NCBI GenBank assembly: GCA_020160935.1
Contig: JAIUPL010000003.1
Coordinates: 186,001 to 250,000, forward strand
Direction of reading: 5' to 3'
DNA from: Bacteroidota bacterium
GTDB taxonomy: Bacteria; Bacteroidota; Bacteroidia; Chitinophagales; Saprospiraceae
DNA length: 64,000 nt
The notes under the pieces are model-generated. The model saw nothing but the letters and a program-made list of their open reading frames with translations, was not told the origin of the DNA and did not search any database. This document shows, piece by piece, positions 8,977 to 17,965 of the stretch; the stretch's first letter is position 1; every line of letters begins with the position of its first letter. Both the position numbers and the translations under genes were made by a program.

Positions 8977-9579
8977 CAAAAACGGAATGAAACAGTATGC
9001 GACGCCGGGGTGCTCAAAGGAATGCCCCGGCAATAACCAAAAAGCCGGAAGACCCAGAAAGCCACTGACTTCCAATGAACCATAAACCCCTTCAAAAAAC
9101 CTCCCAAACCAACCCGAGCGAGTTCAAACCTGGCAGTGTCTCCGATAAAAGTCAATAGGCGGGGGCCGACGACGGACCACTGTCAGGGTTTCGCTTGATC
9201 GCTTCGATGTGAAACCATGAGATAAAAAGCCATTACTACCCCGAATGCCTAATCTCGAGCCAAACAACTCCCTTCCCCGGGAAACCACCCAAACCAATTG
9301 AAAATGTGTGCATGAACCTGGATGATTGTAGCAATACATGATGTCTGCCTCGCCCCAAAAAACCACCTTTGAAAACACACTTCCCAAAACCGTTCCCAAA
9401 TTCCGTCATACAACCCTGTATGATCCCAATTGTGAGGCCTCCCTTATGGCCGATCCTGCATAACCATTGAAAACGACCTTTTGAAAACACAAAACCCTGT
9501 TAGAGTCAACAGTTTTGTTGGTTACCAAATGATGTAAGTGCCGCCGTCTCGTAAGCGTGTCTTACGAGGCGGCTTTTTT
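8977..9579 (+). ncRNA. Candidate ~600-nt non-coding RNA (unidentified)
   Basis: No convincing protein is encoded between 8578 and 9577. The stretch is bounded by the promoter-like site at 8938-8970 and a T-tailed hairpin at 9540-9579 on the same strand. Between them are several possible stems: 9004-9010 with 9025-9031 (GCCGGGG/CCCCGGC), 9129-9138 with 9178-9187 (nine of ten pairs) and 9407-9412 with 9417-9422. I checked for the hallmarks of RNase P RNA, tmRNA and common riboswitches and did not find them. Two overlapping minus-strand frames (9124-9399, 9236-9490) look like noise. This is an inference from the boundaries; it may also be decayed sequence. Confidence 0.3.
9540..9579 (+). terminator. 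Rho-independent terminator (plus strand)
   Basis: The stem pairs CTCGTAAG (9548-9555) with CTTACGAG (9561-9568), extended by GCCGC/GCGGC after a small bulge, and is followed by six T (9574-9579). The T-run makes it work for plus-strand transcription. It ends on the stop codon of the giant minus-strand gene, so it would block antisense transcription into that gene. Confidence 0.75.
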
Positions 9580-12500
9580 ATCTTATCAGCAACACATCTC
9601 CATGTGCCTGCCAACGCTCCATCTTTCCGCATTGCTCCCATTCCATTTCCAGCAGCCACACATATACTCCGGTCGGGGCTACCCCGCGCGATGTGCGGCC
9701 ATCCCAACCGCTGTCCTGCACGTCCGTTTCATAGACCAGACTGCCCCAGCGGTCGTACACCCGAAGTCGGTATTGCGCCGGGACAACATCGCTGCGCAGG
9801 AAAGGCCGGAATAAACGATTACCGTCTACTGGCGATTCCGGTGCGAATACATTCGGCACGAATGCGGGGCTGCCAGCCGCCTGTTCAGCCCGGGTAACAA
9901 GCGCTTCTGCACGTTCCATCTGGCAGGTGTTTCGCACCGAAACGCTGTACAAACCTGGCGCCGACACTTCGATCATGGCCTGGGTAGCGCCGGTGCTCCA
10001 TTGGTAAGTCAACTGCTCTACAAGGCCCTGCACTTCTACAACAAGCGTTGCCACCGTGCCCGGATCGCAGGGCAACACCGCATCGGGAAGATCGAGGTAC
10101 AGTCCGGGCAATGACTCTACCGTAACAATGGTATCTGTCAAACACCCCAGGGCATCCCGTATCCGTATGCTGTGCAAACCAGCATTCAGTTCGCTTGCTT
10201 CCAAACCCGCATGGAAATCCGCTCCGTCGATCGATATTTCAAACGGCCCTTCACCGCCCGACAGATACGCCCCTTGCAAGATGCCGGTAGCCTGGTCAGG
10301 GCAGGAAGGTTCGGAAGACCAGGAAATGAGTGCCTGCGGCATCAATGTCGTTATAGTTATCACCAAGGAATCGCAGCCGTAAACCGTACTCAAGTGCAAG
10401 GTGTCCACTCCTACCAATGTTGGATCGCAAGTCGTAGTACTCAAATCCGTTTGCACCGACGGCAGCAAGGTCGTCGTGGTTATTACTAAAGAATCGCAGC
10501 CGTAAGTTGTACTTAAATGCAAAGTATCTACACCTGCTAATGAGGGGTCGCAGGTCGTGGCGTTCAGATTCGTTTGCACCGATGGCAGCAAAATTGTTGT
10601 GATAATCACCAAAGAATCACAACCATAAGTTGTACTTAAATGCAAGGTGTCCACGCCTGCCAATGTTGGATCGCAGGTCGTCGCGTTCACGTTCGTTTGC
10701 ACCGATGGCAGCAAAATTGTTGTGATAATCACCAAAGAATCACAACCATAAGTTGTACTTAAATGCAAGGTGTCCACGCCTGCCAATGTTGGATCGCAAG
10801 TCGTCGCGTTCACGTTCGTTTGCGCCGACGGCAGCAAAGTAGTTGTAGTAATCACCAATGAATCACAACTATAAATCGTGCTCAAATGTAAGGTGTCCAC
10901 TCCTGCCAATGTTGGATCGCAGGTCGTCGCGTTCAGATTCGTTTGTATCGATGCCAGCAATGTCGTTGTCGTTATCACTAAAGAATCGCAGCCATAAATC
11001 GTAATCAAATGCAAAGTATCCACTCCTGCCAATGCCGCATCACAAGTCGTGGCACTCAAATCCGTTTGCACCGACGGCAGCAAAATTGTTGTGATAATCA
11101 CCAAAGAATCACAGCCATAAATCGTGCTCAAATGCAAAGTGTCCACGCCTGCCAATGTTGGGTCGCAAGTCGTGGCGTTCACGTTCGTTTGCACCGAGGG
11201 CAGCAAAGTTGTCGTAGTAATCACTAAAGAATCGCAACCATAAATCGTGCTCAAATGCAGAGTGTCCACTCCTGCCAATGTTGGATCGCAAGTCGTGGCA
11301 CTCAAATCCGTTTGCACCGATGGTAGCAAAGTTGTTGTCGTAATTACTAAAGAATCACAGCCATAAATCGTGCTCAAATGCAAGGTGTCGACACCTGCCA
11401 ATGTTGGGTCGCAGGTCGTAGCGCTCAAATCCGTTTGTGCTGTCGGCAGCAAGGTTGTCGTTGTAATCACTAAAGAATCACAGCCATAAGTTGTACTTAA
11501 ATGCAAAGTATCCACACCTGCCAATGTTGGGTCGCAGGTCGTGGCGCTCAAATCCGTTTGTGCTGTCGGCAGCAAGGTTGTCGTTGTAATCACTAAAGAA
11601 TCACAACCATAAATCGTGCTCAAATGCAGAGTATCCACTCCTGCCAATGTTGGATCGCAGGTCGTGGCACTCAAATCCGTTTGTACCGATGGCAGCAATG
11701 TCGTTGTAGTAATCACTAAAGAATCACAGCCATAAATCGTGCTCAAATGTAAGGTATCCACGCCTGGCAATGTTGGGTCGCAGGTCGTCGCGTTCAGGTT
11801 CGTTTGCACCGATGGTAGCAAAGTCCTTGTCGTAATCACCAGCGAATCACAACCCTCCACCGTACTCAACTGCACCGTATCCACCCCCACAATCGCCGCA
11901 TCACAAGTCGTAGCTGCCACCTGCACCTCCACCGGCACACAAGGACTGCACGATTTCACTTCCACCCGCAGCGTATCGCTGCGGTCGCCACAAGTCCACA
12001 CTTTGCGTACCCGTACTTCTTGTACTCCTGCCTGCTGCCAGCGCACCCATGCCGTGTCCTGCTGCTGCTGCACCACCGTGCCGCCCGTGGCCGACCACTC
12101 GTACTGCGCCCCTGCCACACAGGAGCCTGTCACGTAATACTGCTGCACCGAATCGCGGCACAGCGGAGTACATCGCGCACCCGTGGTGGCGATGTACGGC
12201 TTGCCGGGGGCATAGTACGAGGCCGGGAAGGTGGGAATGCCCAGCAGCGACTCCCCCGAAGAAAATGTAATGGCCTGCTTTTCGTACTGGCAGGCAAGGC
12301 CTTTTTCGTTGGGGTGGTGGATGATGCTGATGTAGTTGCGAAAAGCGCTGCTGATATAGATTTTGCCATCCGGGCCAAGTTGAAACTGACCGGTATTGGA
12401 GGCGGCCCGGGCTATGGGCGTTTTGGAGGCGAGGATGGAATCTGCCTGATATACACACAGATCATATTGGTACAGGCTGTCAATGATCGGCGTCCAGTAA

Positions 12501-15058
12501 TTGAAATAGAGTTTGGTGTTGTCGGGTGAAAATTCTCCTCCATAAACGCTCCTCACACTGTCAATAATTAATATAGGATTATATATGGCTCCTGTAGCAT
12601 TATCAAACTCTAGTAATTCTACATAACAATCAAATGACCAGGGTTGAGCGAGAGATATTCGAGCAGCGCCAATCTTTAATATTTGATTAGCACCCGGACT
12701 AAAATTTAATTCCCCACCTTTCCCAGCTCCATTAGGTTGGTTTATTCTACCAATTGAATTTACTATTGGTGTTGCCGACAAACCCGCAGGCGTAAATGTC
12801 CATACAAAATAACGATTACTTCCGGATTCAGAGGTCAACACCCACCAGTCTTCTCCGTTGCAATGTCGGGTGGCCGCCACTTTCTCTGTAGTTTTTTCAA
12901 ATAAAAAATGATCCTTGTCTATCACATCACCCAAGCCTCCATTTTGTGTCATGTCTATCACTGAGTAATACATTTTTCGTAAGGTATCAGTAGTTGCTGT
13001 TGCATTATCGAATACCTCAGGATAAAACAAGTAAAATATGGTAGAACTACCCGGAAGTGGAAGGGCCAAAATCTGTGTAGATGATCTATGCCCTCTTAAT
13101 GCAATCCCTCCCATAGATGGATTTACAGCGGGCATCCGTTGGTGGTTTCTATCCCAGATATACTCTCCATTGCTATAAAAGAGCAGGTTCCCATCCGCAT
13201 CGCTCACAATGGTACTGGCCTCATAAGTATTCATAGGCATGCCGGTTAGCACAGACGGTGGCGAAACGTTAAAGTCAAGCCCTATATGGTCGCCAAAAAA
13301 CCAGAAATTGCCTTCCTTGCCGGAGGGGCAGAGAGGCGCACAATCCGGAGACAATTCCCATGTCGTAATCACCAGCGAATCGCAACCCATGGTAGTCAGG
13401 TAATACATGGTGTCCACTCCTGCCAGCGCAGGATCACAAGTCGTGGCACTCAAATCCGTCTGCACCGACGGCAGCAATGTCCTTGTCGTAATCACCAGCG
13501 AATCACAGCCCTCCACCGTACTCAACTGCACCGTATCCACCCCTACAAGCGCAGCATCACAAGTCGTGGCTGCCACCTGCACCTCCACCGGCACACAAGG
13601 ACTGCACGATTTCACCTCCACCCGCAGCGTATCACTGCGGTCGCCGCAGTTCCACACTTTGCGCACGCGTACCTCCTGCACTCCTGACTGCTGCCAGCGC
13701 ACCCAGGCCGTGTCCTGGGCCTGCTGCACTACCATGCCGCCCGTGGCCGACCACTCGTACTGTGCACCCGACACACAGGAACCCGTCACGTAATACTGCT
13801 GCACCGAATCGCGGCACAGCGGAGTACATCGCGCACCCGTGGTGGCGATGTACGGCTTGCCGGGGGCATAGTACGAGGCCGGGAAGGTGGGAATGCCCAG
13901 CAGCGACCCTCCCGAAGGAAAGGTGATGGCCTGCTTTTCATATTGGCAGGCAAGGCCTTTTTCATTGGGGTGGTGGATGATGCTGATGTAGTTGCGAAAA
14001 GTGCTGCTTAAGTATATCTTTCCGTCTGGCCCCAATTGAATTTGTCCAGTATTACTTGCGGCTTGATCTACAGGAGTTTTAGACGCAATTATTGAATCAG
14101 GATGGTAAATGCAAAGATCATACTGGAACAGGCTATCTTTCAATGGAGTCCAATAGTCAAAATATAATTTAGAGTTATCTGGTGAGAATTCAGCCCCTCT
14201 AACCCTTCTTAAACTATCGATCAATAATATAGGACTGGAGAGCATGCCATTCGAGTTATCGAATAAAAATAATTCAACATATGCGTCCATAGTCCAATTC
14301 GACAAATTTCTCTGGGCATCCGTCATCTTTACTAACATATTTCCACTAGGGCTATACTTAAGAGCACCTGTTTTAGCTCCTAAAAATGGTTGACTATATT
14401 TTCCAATTACATTTAATATAGGGGAAGGGTTAACTCCAAGGTTGGTAAGTTGCCATAAATACATACGATTGCTTCCAGACTCTGCTGTGGCGATCCACCA
14501 ATCCTCTCCATTGCAATGGTGGGTTGCGGCCAATTTCTCCGTAGTCTTTTCAAATAAAAAATGATCTTTATCGGCTATATCACCCATTCCTCCATTTAAA
14601 GATAAGTCTATTACTGAGTAATACATATTTCGAAGCGTGTCCAATGATGTATTTGCTACGTTATCAAATGTTTCTGGATAAAATAGATAATAAATACTAG
14701 AATTACCTGGTAGAGGTAGCGCTAAAATATGGGTAGCAGATTCTGAGCCTTTCAACTTGCTCCCCCCCATCGCCGGATTTACAGCCGGCATCAACTCATG
14801 GTTTCTGTCCCATACATACTCCCCATTGCTGTAAAACAGCAAACTCCCATCTGTATCGCTCACAATAGCGCTGGCTTCATACGTGCTCATCGGTATATCG
14901 GTCAGAACTGTAGGAGGCTGCGTATTGAAATTTAGCCCCACGCTGTCCCCGAAGAACCAGAAATTTCCTTCCTTGCCGGAGGGGCAGAAAGTGGATTGCG
15001 CATTCGCCGAATAATAAAATACAAAGAAGATTGGAACTAATATTCTGAGCAGGGGCAT
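9578..15058 (-). CDS. Giant secreted repeat protein with T9SS type B C-terminal domain
   Basis: This 1826-residue protein begins with a signal peptide (about 1-20, ending YYSANAQ). Two copies of a ~570-residue module follow. Each starts CPSGKEGNFWFFGD, continues with propeller-like segments (DGSLLFYSNGEYVWDRNH, HFLFEKTTEKLAAT, EFSPDNSKLYFDYW), and ends in a PKD/Ig-like domain (RDSVQQYYVTGSC ... VRVRKVWNCGDRSDTL). The first module is followed by two, and the second by thirteen, tandem 41-residue repeats (ATTCDPTLAGVDTLHLST + GCDSLVITTT). Then come a SprB-like domain, an Ig-like domain and a type B sorting domain (NVFAPESPVDGN ... YDRWGSLVYETD). It should be exported by type IX secretion and displayed at the surface. 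Adhesion is a reasonable guess, not shown. Confidence 0.9.
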   Translation of the reverse strand: MPLLRILVPIFFVFYYSANAQSTFCPSGKEGNFWFFGDSVGLNFNTQPPTVLTDIPMSTYEASAIVSDTDGSLLFYSNGEYVWDRNHELMPAVNPAMGGSKLKGSESATHILALPLPGNSSIYYLFYPETFDNVANTSLDTLRNMYYSVIDLSLNGGMGDIADKDHFLFEKTTEKLAATHHCNGEDWWIATAESGSNRMYLWQLTNLGVNPSPILNVIGKYSQPFLGAKTGALKYSPSGNMLVKMTDAQRNLSNWTMDAYVELFLFDNSNGMLSSPILLIDSLRRVRGAEFSPDNSKLYFDYWTPLKDSLFQYDLCIYHPDSIIASKTPVDQAASNTGQIQLGPDGKIYLSSTFRNYISIIHHPNEKGLACQYEKQAITFPSGGSLLGIPTFPASYYAPGKPYIATTGARCTPLCRDSVQQYYVTGSCVSGAQYEWSATGGMVVQQAQDTAWVRWQQSGVQEVRVRKVWNCGDRSDTLRVEVKSCSPCVPVEVQVAATTCDAALVGVDTVQLSTVEGCDSLVITTRTLLPSVQTDLSATTCDPALAGVDTMYYLTTMGCDSLVITTWELSPDCAPLCPSGKEGNFWFFGDHIGLDFNVSPPSVLTGMPMNTYEASTIVSDADGNLLFYSNGEYIWDRNHQRMPAVNPSMGGIALRGHRSSTQILALPLPGSSTIFYLFYPEVFDNATATTDTLRKMYYSVIDMTQNGGLGDVIDKDHFLFEKTTEKVAATRHCNGEDWWVLTSESGSNRYFVWTFTPAGLSATPIVNSIGRINQPNGAGKGGELNFSPGANQILKIGAARISLAQPWSFDCYVELLEFDNATGAIYNPILIIDSVRSVYGGEFSPDNTKLYFNYWTPIIDSLYQYDLCVYQADSILASKTPIARAASNTGQFQLGPDGKIYISSAFRNYISIIHHPNEKGLACQYEKQAITFSSGESLLGIPTFPASYYAPGKPYIATTGARCTPLCRDSVQQYYVTGSCVAGAQYEWSATGGTVVQQQQDTAWVRWQQAGVQEVRVRKVWTCGDRSDTLRVEVKSCSPCVPVEVQVAATTCDAAIVGVDTVQLSTVEGCDSLVITTRTLLPSVQTNLNATTCDPTLPGVDTLHLSTIYGCDSLVITTTTLLPSVQTDLSATTCDPTLAGVDTLHLSTIYGCDSLVITTTTLLPTAQTDLSATTCDPTLAGVDTLHLSTTYGCDSLVITTTTLLPTAQTDLSATTCDPTLAGVDTLHLSTIYGCDSLVITTTTLLPSVQTDLSATTCDPTLAGVDTLHLSTIYGCDSLVITTTTLLPSVQTNVNATTCDPTLAGVDTLHLSTIYGCDSLVIITTILLPSVQTDLSATTCDAALAGVDTLHLITIYGCDSLVITTTTLLASIQTNLNATTCDPTLAGVDTLHLSTIYSCDSLVITTTTLLPSAQTNVNATTCDPTLAGVDTLHLSTTYGCDSLVIITTILLPSVQTNVNATTCDPTLAGVDTLHLSTTYGCDSLVIITTILLPSVQTNLNATTCDPSLAGVDTLHLSTTYGCDSLVITTTTLLPSVQTDLSTTTCDPTLVGVDTLHLSTVYGCDSLVITITTLMPQALISWSSEPSCPDQATGILQGAYLSGGEGPFEISIDGADFHAGLEASELNAGLHSIRIRDALGCLTDTIVTVESLPGLYLDLPDAVLPCDPGTVATLVVEVQGLVEQLTYQWSTGATQAMIEVSAPGLYSVSVRNTCQMERAEALVTRAEQAAGSPAFVPNVFAPESPVDGNRLFRPFLRSDVVPAQYRLRVYDRWGSLVYETDVQDSGWDGRTSRGVAPTGVYVWLLEMEWEQCGKMERWQAHGDVLLIR
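10340..11930 (-). repeat. Tandem 123-bp (41-residue) coding repeats, 13 copies
   Basis: Thirteen units encode a 41-residue motif with two conserved Cys (ATTCDP and YGCDSL) and alternating spacer variants (LLPSVQTDLS, LLPTAQTDLS, LLPSVQTNVN). The DNA copies are very similar and in several cases nearly identical over the whole unit, which points to recent expansion or contraction by slipped pairing or recombination. Two further units lie after the first module at about 13345-13590. Confidence 0.95.
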
Positions 15059-15103
15059 ATTGATGAAGGTAGATATTGAAAATAGTATAGAATAAAGGTA
15101 ATT

Positions 15104-15156
15104 GACAATCCGGAATCAGGAAACAAGGACTCCTTGTTTCCTGATTCTGGATTGTC
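15104..15156. repeat. Long palindrome F in the leader of the giant gene
   Basis: Arms 15104-15129 and 15131-15156 pair over 26 bp with one mismatch and a one-base centre. The arm word is GGAATCAGGAAACAAGGA. The element lies 46 bp upstream of the giant gene's start codon, so the hairpin would be in its leader or promoter region, not after a gene. Confidence 0.9.
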
Positions 15157-15308
15157 ATTAAAATTAATTTCTCTCCTCTACATAATACCCTGAAAACCAC
15201 TCCGTTTCTCTCCCATGCAATGCCCCGCGGGCTGCCCGATCTGGCGCAGGCTTGCTTGTTCAAAACCAAACTTCTCACACAATTTCCTGACAACCGATGA
15301 TCGATTTA

Positions 15309-16166
15309 GAACGTGTTCGGGAATTTAATTTGGTTTATAGGTTTGTTCGTTGAAGCATAATTGTGATATTAGCAAAAAGGAGCCATGCTACCGAAGATTG
15401 TGTGGTGTTTTCATAATCTTTGACGATTCTGCGGAAAAAATTCGTCCAGGCAATTGTCCGCTCTACCACCCAACGTTTAGCAATTGGCACAAACCCTTTG
15501 GCACTTTCGGGGCGCGAAGCCCGCTCAAAAATGATCCCTCGTTCCTTAGATTTTTGGGCAAAAACGCCTTTGTAGGCATCATCACCCAAAATCTTTTTCA
15601 AATGTTTGTCAAAGGACTTCGTGTCCTTTAGCAGATCACTTCCAGCCGGCCCGTCGTGCAGGTTTGCCGCATGCACATGAGCCCGCCAAAGCCTTCCCTC
15701 TGTGTCTACCAGTATTTGCCTTTTACGCCCGTTTATCTTTTTGTTATTGTCAATACCTCGATCCTCAAAGATCATCGGTGTCAACTTAACACTCTGACTA
15801 TCAACGCAAAGAAGAGATGGCAATATGGGCCGCTCCGATCTTATCCGATCCAGCATGTTCAACTTATCGTTTATCTTCAACAAGATACCATACCGTTTCC
15901 ATTGTTCAAAGTAATAGTTTACTGCTCGATGCGGAGGGTAGTTCGGAGGAAGGTTTCTCCACTGGCAACCCGTTCGTACCATGTATAATAGTGCGTTCAT
16001 AATTTGACGTAAATCATGCCTACGCTTGCGTTGTACATTCAAATAAGGCGATATTGCAGCCCACTGAGAGTCGGTCAGTTCTTTGAACTGTTTTGTCATT
16101 TCTTCGAAGTTTGGTCACTCCAAAGATAGGGCCCGACTCTCGGCTTTTAAATTCCCGAACACGTTC
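15309..16166. mobile_element. Complete IS5-family insertion sequence (858 bp)
   Basis: Perfect 20-bp terminal inverted repeats GAACGTGTTCGGGAATTTAA lie at 15309-15328 and 16147-16166. They are flanked by a 3-bp direct repeat TTA (15306-15308 and 16167-16169), the target duplication. A 3-bp TNA duplication and a single transposase frame fit the IS1031 group of the IS5 family. The element is intact and may be active. It landed 27 bp in front of the start codon of the 16194-16676 gene. Confidence 0.93.
15335..16099 (-). CDS. IS5-family DDE transposase
   Basis: This 254-residue transposase fills the IS. The N-terminal part holds a helix-turn-helix-like domain (DSQWAAISPYL ... MVRTGCQWRNLPPNYPPHRA), which matches the DUF4096 region of IS5 enzymes. 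The catalytic triad is visible as D in LLCVDSQSVKL, D in KILGDDAYKG and E in RWVVERTIAWTNFFRR, the last with the family's arginines. There is no frameshift or stop, so the enzyme looks functional. It cuts and joins DNA at the 20-bp terminal repeats. Confidence 0.95.
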   Translation of the reverse strand: MTKQFKELTDSQWAAISPYLNVQRKRRHDLRQIMNALLYMVRTGCQWRNLPPNYPPHRAVNYYFEQWKRYGILLKINDKLNMLDRIRSERPILPSLLCVDSQSVKLTPMIFEDRGIDNNKKINGRKRQILVDTEGRLWRAHVHAANLHDGPAGSDLLKDTKSFDKHLKKILGDDAYKGVFAQKSKERGIIFERASRPESAKGFVPIAKRWVVERTIAWTNFFRRIVKDYENTTQSSVAWLLFANITIMLQRTNL

Positions 16167-16193
16167 TTAAATTCCAATCGCATCACTTCTGCC

Positions 16194-16676
16194 ATGAGCG
16201 CGGAAGCCTTTGCTGCGACCAAAACCGACCTGCAAAAAGTATCACAATCCCTGGCTTCTTTCCTGATCAAATTAGATCAGCAGGAAACCGAAACCATGTA
16301 TCGCATGAGCGACGCCGACAAAACCTTTGTGCGCAACTGCCTGACGGAGATGAACAGCGCCGGCGACATTTTACCGGCCTACGTAAAACCCGATGACATT
16401 CAGCAAGACCTGCTGTGCGGCGACCAATTGCTCGAACTCGAAAATGCTTTGGCAGAACTGCTCACCAATATACGACGCAATCGCATGCTGGCCAACCACG
16501 AAGCCTACCAAGGCGCTTCGGTGTTTTACAGGCTGGTAAGTGCGGCCGCGCGATCGGGTTCGGCCCCGGCCAAAGCCATGTATAATCGTTTACAGAAGTA
16601 CCACCTCAACCGCAAAAAGGGCGGGCGAACCGTGGTGCAAAGCACTCAAAACAACAATGATACACCGGTAGTATAA
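16194..16676 (+). CDS. Hypothetical helical protein
   Basis: The frame extends upstream into the IS, but the first ATG outside it is at 16194, giving 160 residues (MSAEAFAATKTDLQKVSQSL). The protein is soluble and mostly helical, with no signal peptide. I do not recognise a domain; a run such as ADKTFVRNCLTEMNSAGDIL and the basic C-terminal half recall small helical-bundle proteins. Because the IS inserted 27 bp upstream, its original promoter is displaced to the far side of the IS; expression may now depend on the IS end. A clear terminator follows at 16706-16741, supporting a real gene. Confidence 0.65.
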   Translation: MSAEAFAATKTDLQKVSQSLASFLIKLDQQETETMYRMSDADKTFVRNCLTEMNSAGDILPAYVKPDDIQQDLLCGDQLLELENALAELLTNIRRNRMLANHEAYQGASVFYRLVSAAARSGSAPAKAMYNRLQKYHLNRKKGGRTVVQSTQNNNDTPVV

Positions 16677-16705
16677 CCTTCCGGTGGAATATTGCGGGCA
16701 GTCCG

Positions 16706-16741
16706 GCCGCACAGATGCTTTGGCGTTTGTGCGGCTTTTTT
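16706..16741 (+). terminator. Rho-independent terminator
   Basis: Stem GCCGCACA (16706-16713) pairs with TGTGCGGC (16728-16735), loop 14 nt, followed by six T. It ends the 16194-16676 transcript. Confidence 0.85.
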
Positions 16742-16755
16742 GTTCGACTCGAAGT

Positions 16756-16965
16756 GTTTGCGGAAGCCTTCATGGGGTGTTCAACACCCTTCAAAGCGTC
16801 TGCATAAGCCTTCGAAGCGTTCAAAGAACGCTCATTAGGGTGTCAAAGACCCTTCAAAGGGTCGCCACAACGCTTCGAAGGGTCTTTCGAACGTTAAAAG
16901 GGCTGCCAACAACGCTTCGAGGGGTTTCGCAAACGCTAAAAAGGGTAGGGCCGACCCTCTACCGC
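16756..16965. repeat. Degenerate 21-bp tandem repeat, ten units
   Basis: Ten consecutive 21-bp units follow a loose consensus of GT, variable bases, then AACGCTTCGAAGG or ACCCTTCAAAGG. Read in one plus-strand frame (16684-17016) they give ten heptads of the form V-x-x-T-L-x-R. The array begins after the terminator and its last unit overlaps the final codons of tsaD. No start site or promoter was seen for a peptide, so I list it as a repeat, not a gene. Confidence 0.8.
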
Positions 16966-17951
16966 GCAAACGGCACCGCATCCTGCCCGCAAAATTCCCC
17001 TTTCAGGTATTTGTAGTACGCCGCCACGCCGATCATACCCGCATTGTCGGTGCAATACTGAAAAGCAGGAATGTAGGTGTTCCAGCCCTCTCGGGCGCCC
17101 ATGTCTTCCAGCGCGTGGCGCAGGCCCGAGTTGGCGCTCACACCACCAGCAATGGCAATTTCGCGGATACCTGTTGCGCGCGCGGCTTTCCGCAGTTTTT
17201 TCAGCAGAATGGTGATGATGCTTTGCTGCACGGAGGCGCAAATGTCGTTCAGGTTTTCCGTGATGAAATCCGGGTTTGCCGCCATTTCCTTTTTCAGAAA
17301 ATATAAAATGCTGGTTTTCAAGCCACTGAAACTGAAGTTGAAATCGGCGATGGCGGGCTCCGGAAACGGGAATCTCGGCGTACCTTCTTTAGCCAGTCGG
17401 TCGATGACCGGGCCTGCTGGGTAGCCAAGGTTGAGAATTTTTCCCGTTTTGTCGAAGGCTTCTCCCGCTGCATCGTCGAGGGTTTCGCCAATTACTTCCA
17501 TATCGAGGTAATCGCGCACCAGCACGATCTGGGTGTGGCCGCCACTCACAGTCAGGCACAGAAACGGAAAGGCTGGCTTGGGGTCTTCTGCAAAATGTGC
17601 CAGTACGTGCGCGTGCATGTGGTTTACTTCTATCAGCGGCAGGCCATAACTAAGCGCGTAGGCTTTGGCAAAAGAAGTGCCTACGAGCAGCGATCCCAGC
17701 AGTCCTGGGCCACGGGTGAAGGCCACGGCGCCGATGTCTTCTTTCCGCACACCGGCTTTGTTCAGGGCGAGGTCGACTACAGGAACGATATTGGCCTGAT
17801 GTGCCCGCGAGGCTACTTCCGGCACCACACCTCCATAGAGGCGATGTGCTTCCTGGTTGGCTACGCAATTGGACAATACGGCGCCGTCGCGGATGATAGC
17901 GGCAGAGGTGTCGTCGCAGGAGGATTCTATGGCTAAAATGGTGATGCTCAT
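16959..17951 (-). CDS. tsaD: tRNA N6-adenosine threonylcarbamoyltransferase
   Basis: TsaD transfers the threonylcarbamoyl group onto A37 of ANN-decoding tRNAs, with TsaB and TsaE. The start ATG at 17949-17951 gives MSITILAIESSCDDTSAAI, the family's N-terminus; the longer frame would need a TTG. Visible motifs are the metal-binding HMHAHVLAHF (H-x-x-x-H near residue 110), LTVSGGHTQIVLV, GEAFDKTGKILNLGYPAGP and the C-terminal AGGVSANSGLR and DNAGMIGVAAY. At ~330 residues it is full length. The 21-bp repeat array abuts its stop and a palindrome lies 14 bp upstream of its start. Confidence 0.97.
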   Translation of the reverse strand: MSITILAIESSCDDTSAAIIRDGAVLSNCVANQEAHRLYGGVVPEVASRAHQANIVPVVDLALNKAGVRKEDIGAVAFTRGPGLLGSLLVGTSFAKAYALSYGLPLIEVNHMHAHVLAHFAEDPKPAFPFLCLTVSGGHTQIVLVRDYLDMEVIGETLDDAAGEAFDKTGKILNLGYPAGPVIDRLAKEGTPRFPFPEPAIADFNFSFSGLKTSILYFLKKEMAANPDFITENLNDICASVQQSIITILLKKLRKAARATGIREIAIAGGVSANSGLRHALEDMGAREGWNTYIPAFQYCTDNAGMIGVAAYYKYLKGEFCGQDAVPFAR

Positions 17952-17965
17952 ATGCAAATCATGCT

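Noticed and set aside
9124-9490. Two overlapping minus-strand frames in the gene-poor region (91 and 84 codons)
   Set aside because: The translations are rich in Gly, Phe and Arg, resemble nothing, and overlap each other in different frames.
10340-11930. Regular repeats that could suggest a CRISPR array
   Set aside because: Units are 123 bp, continuous without spacers, and in frame inside a large protein gene; no cas genes are near.
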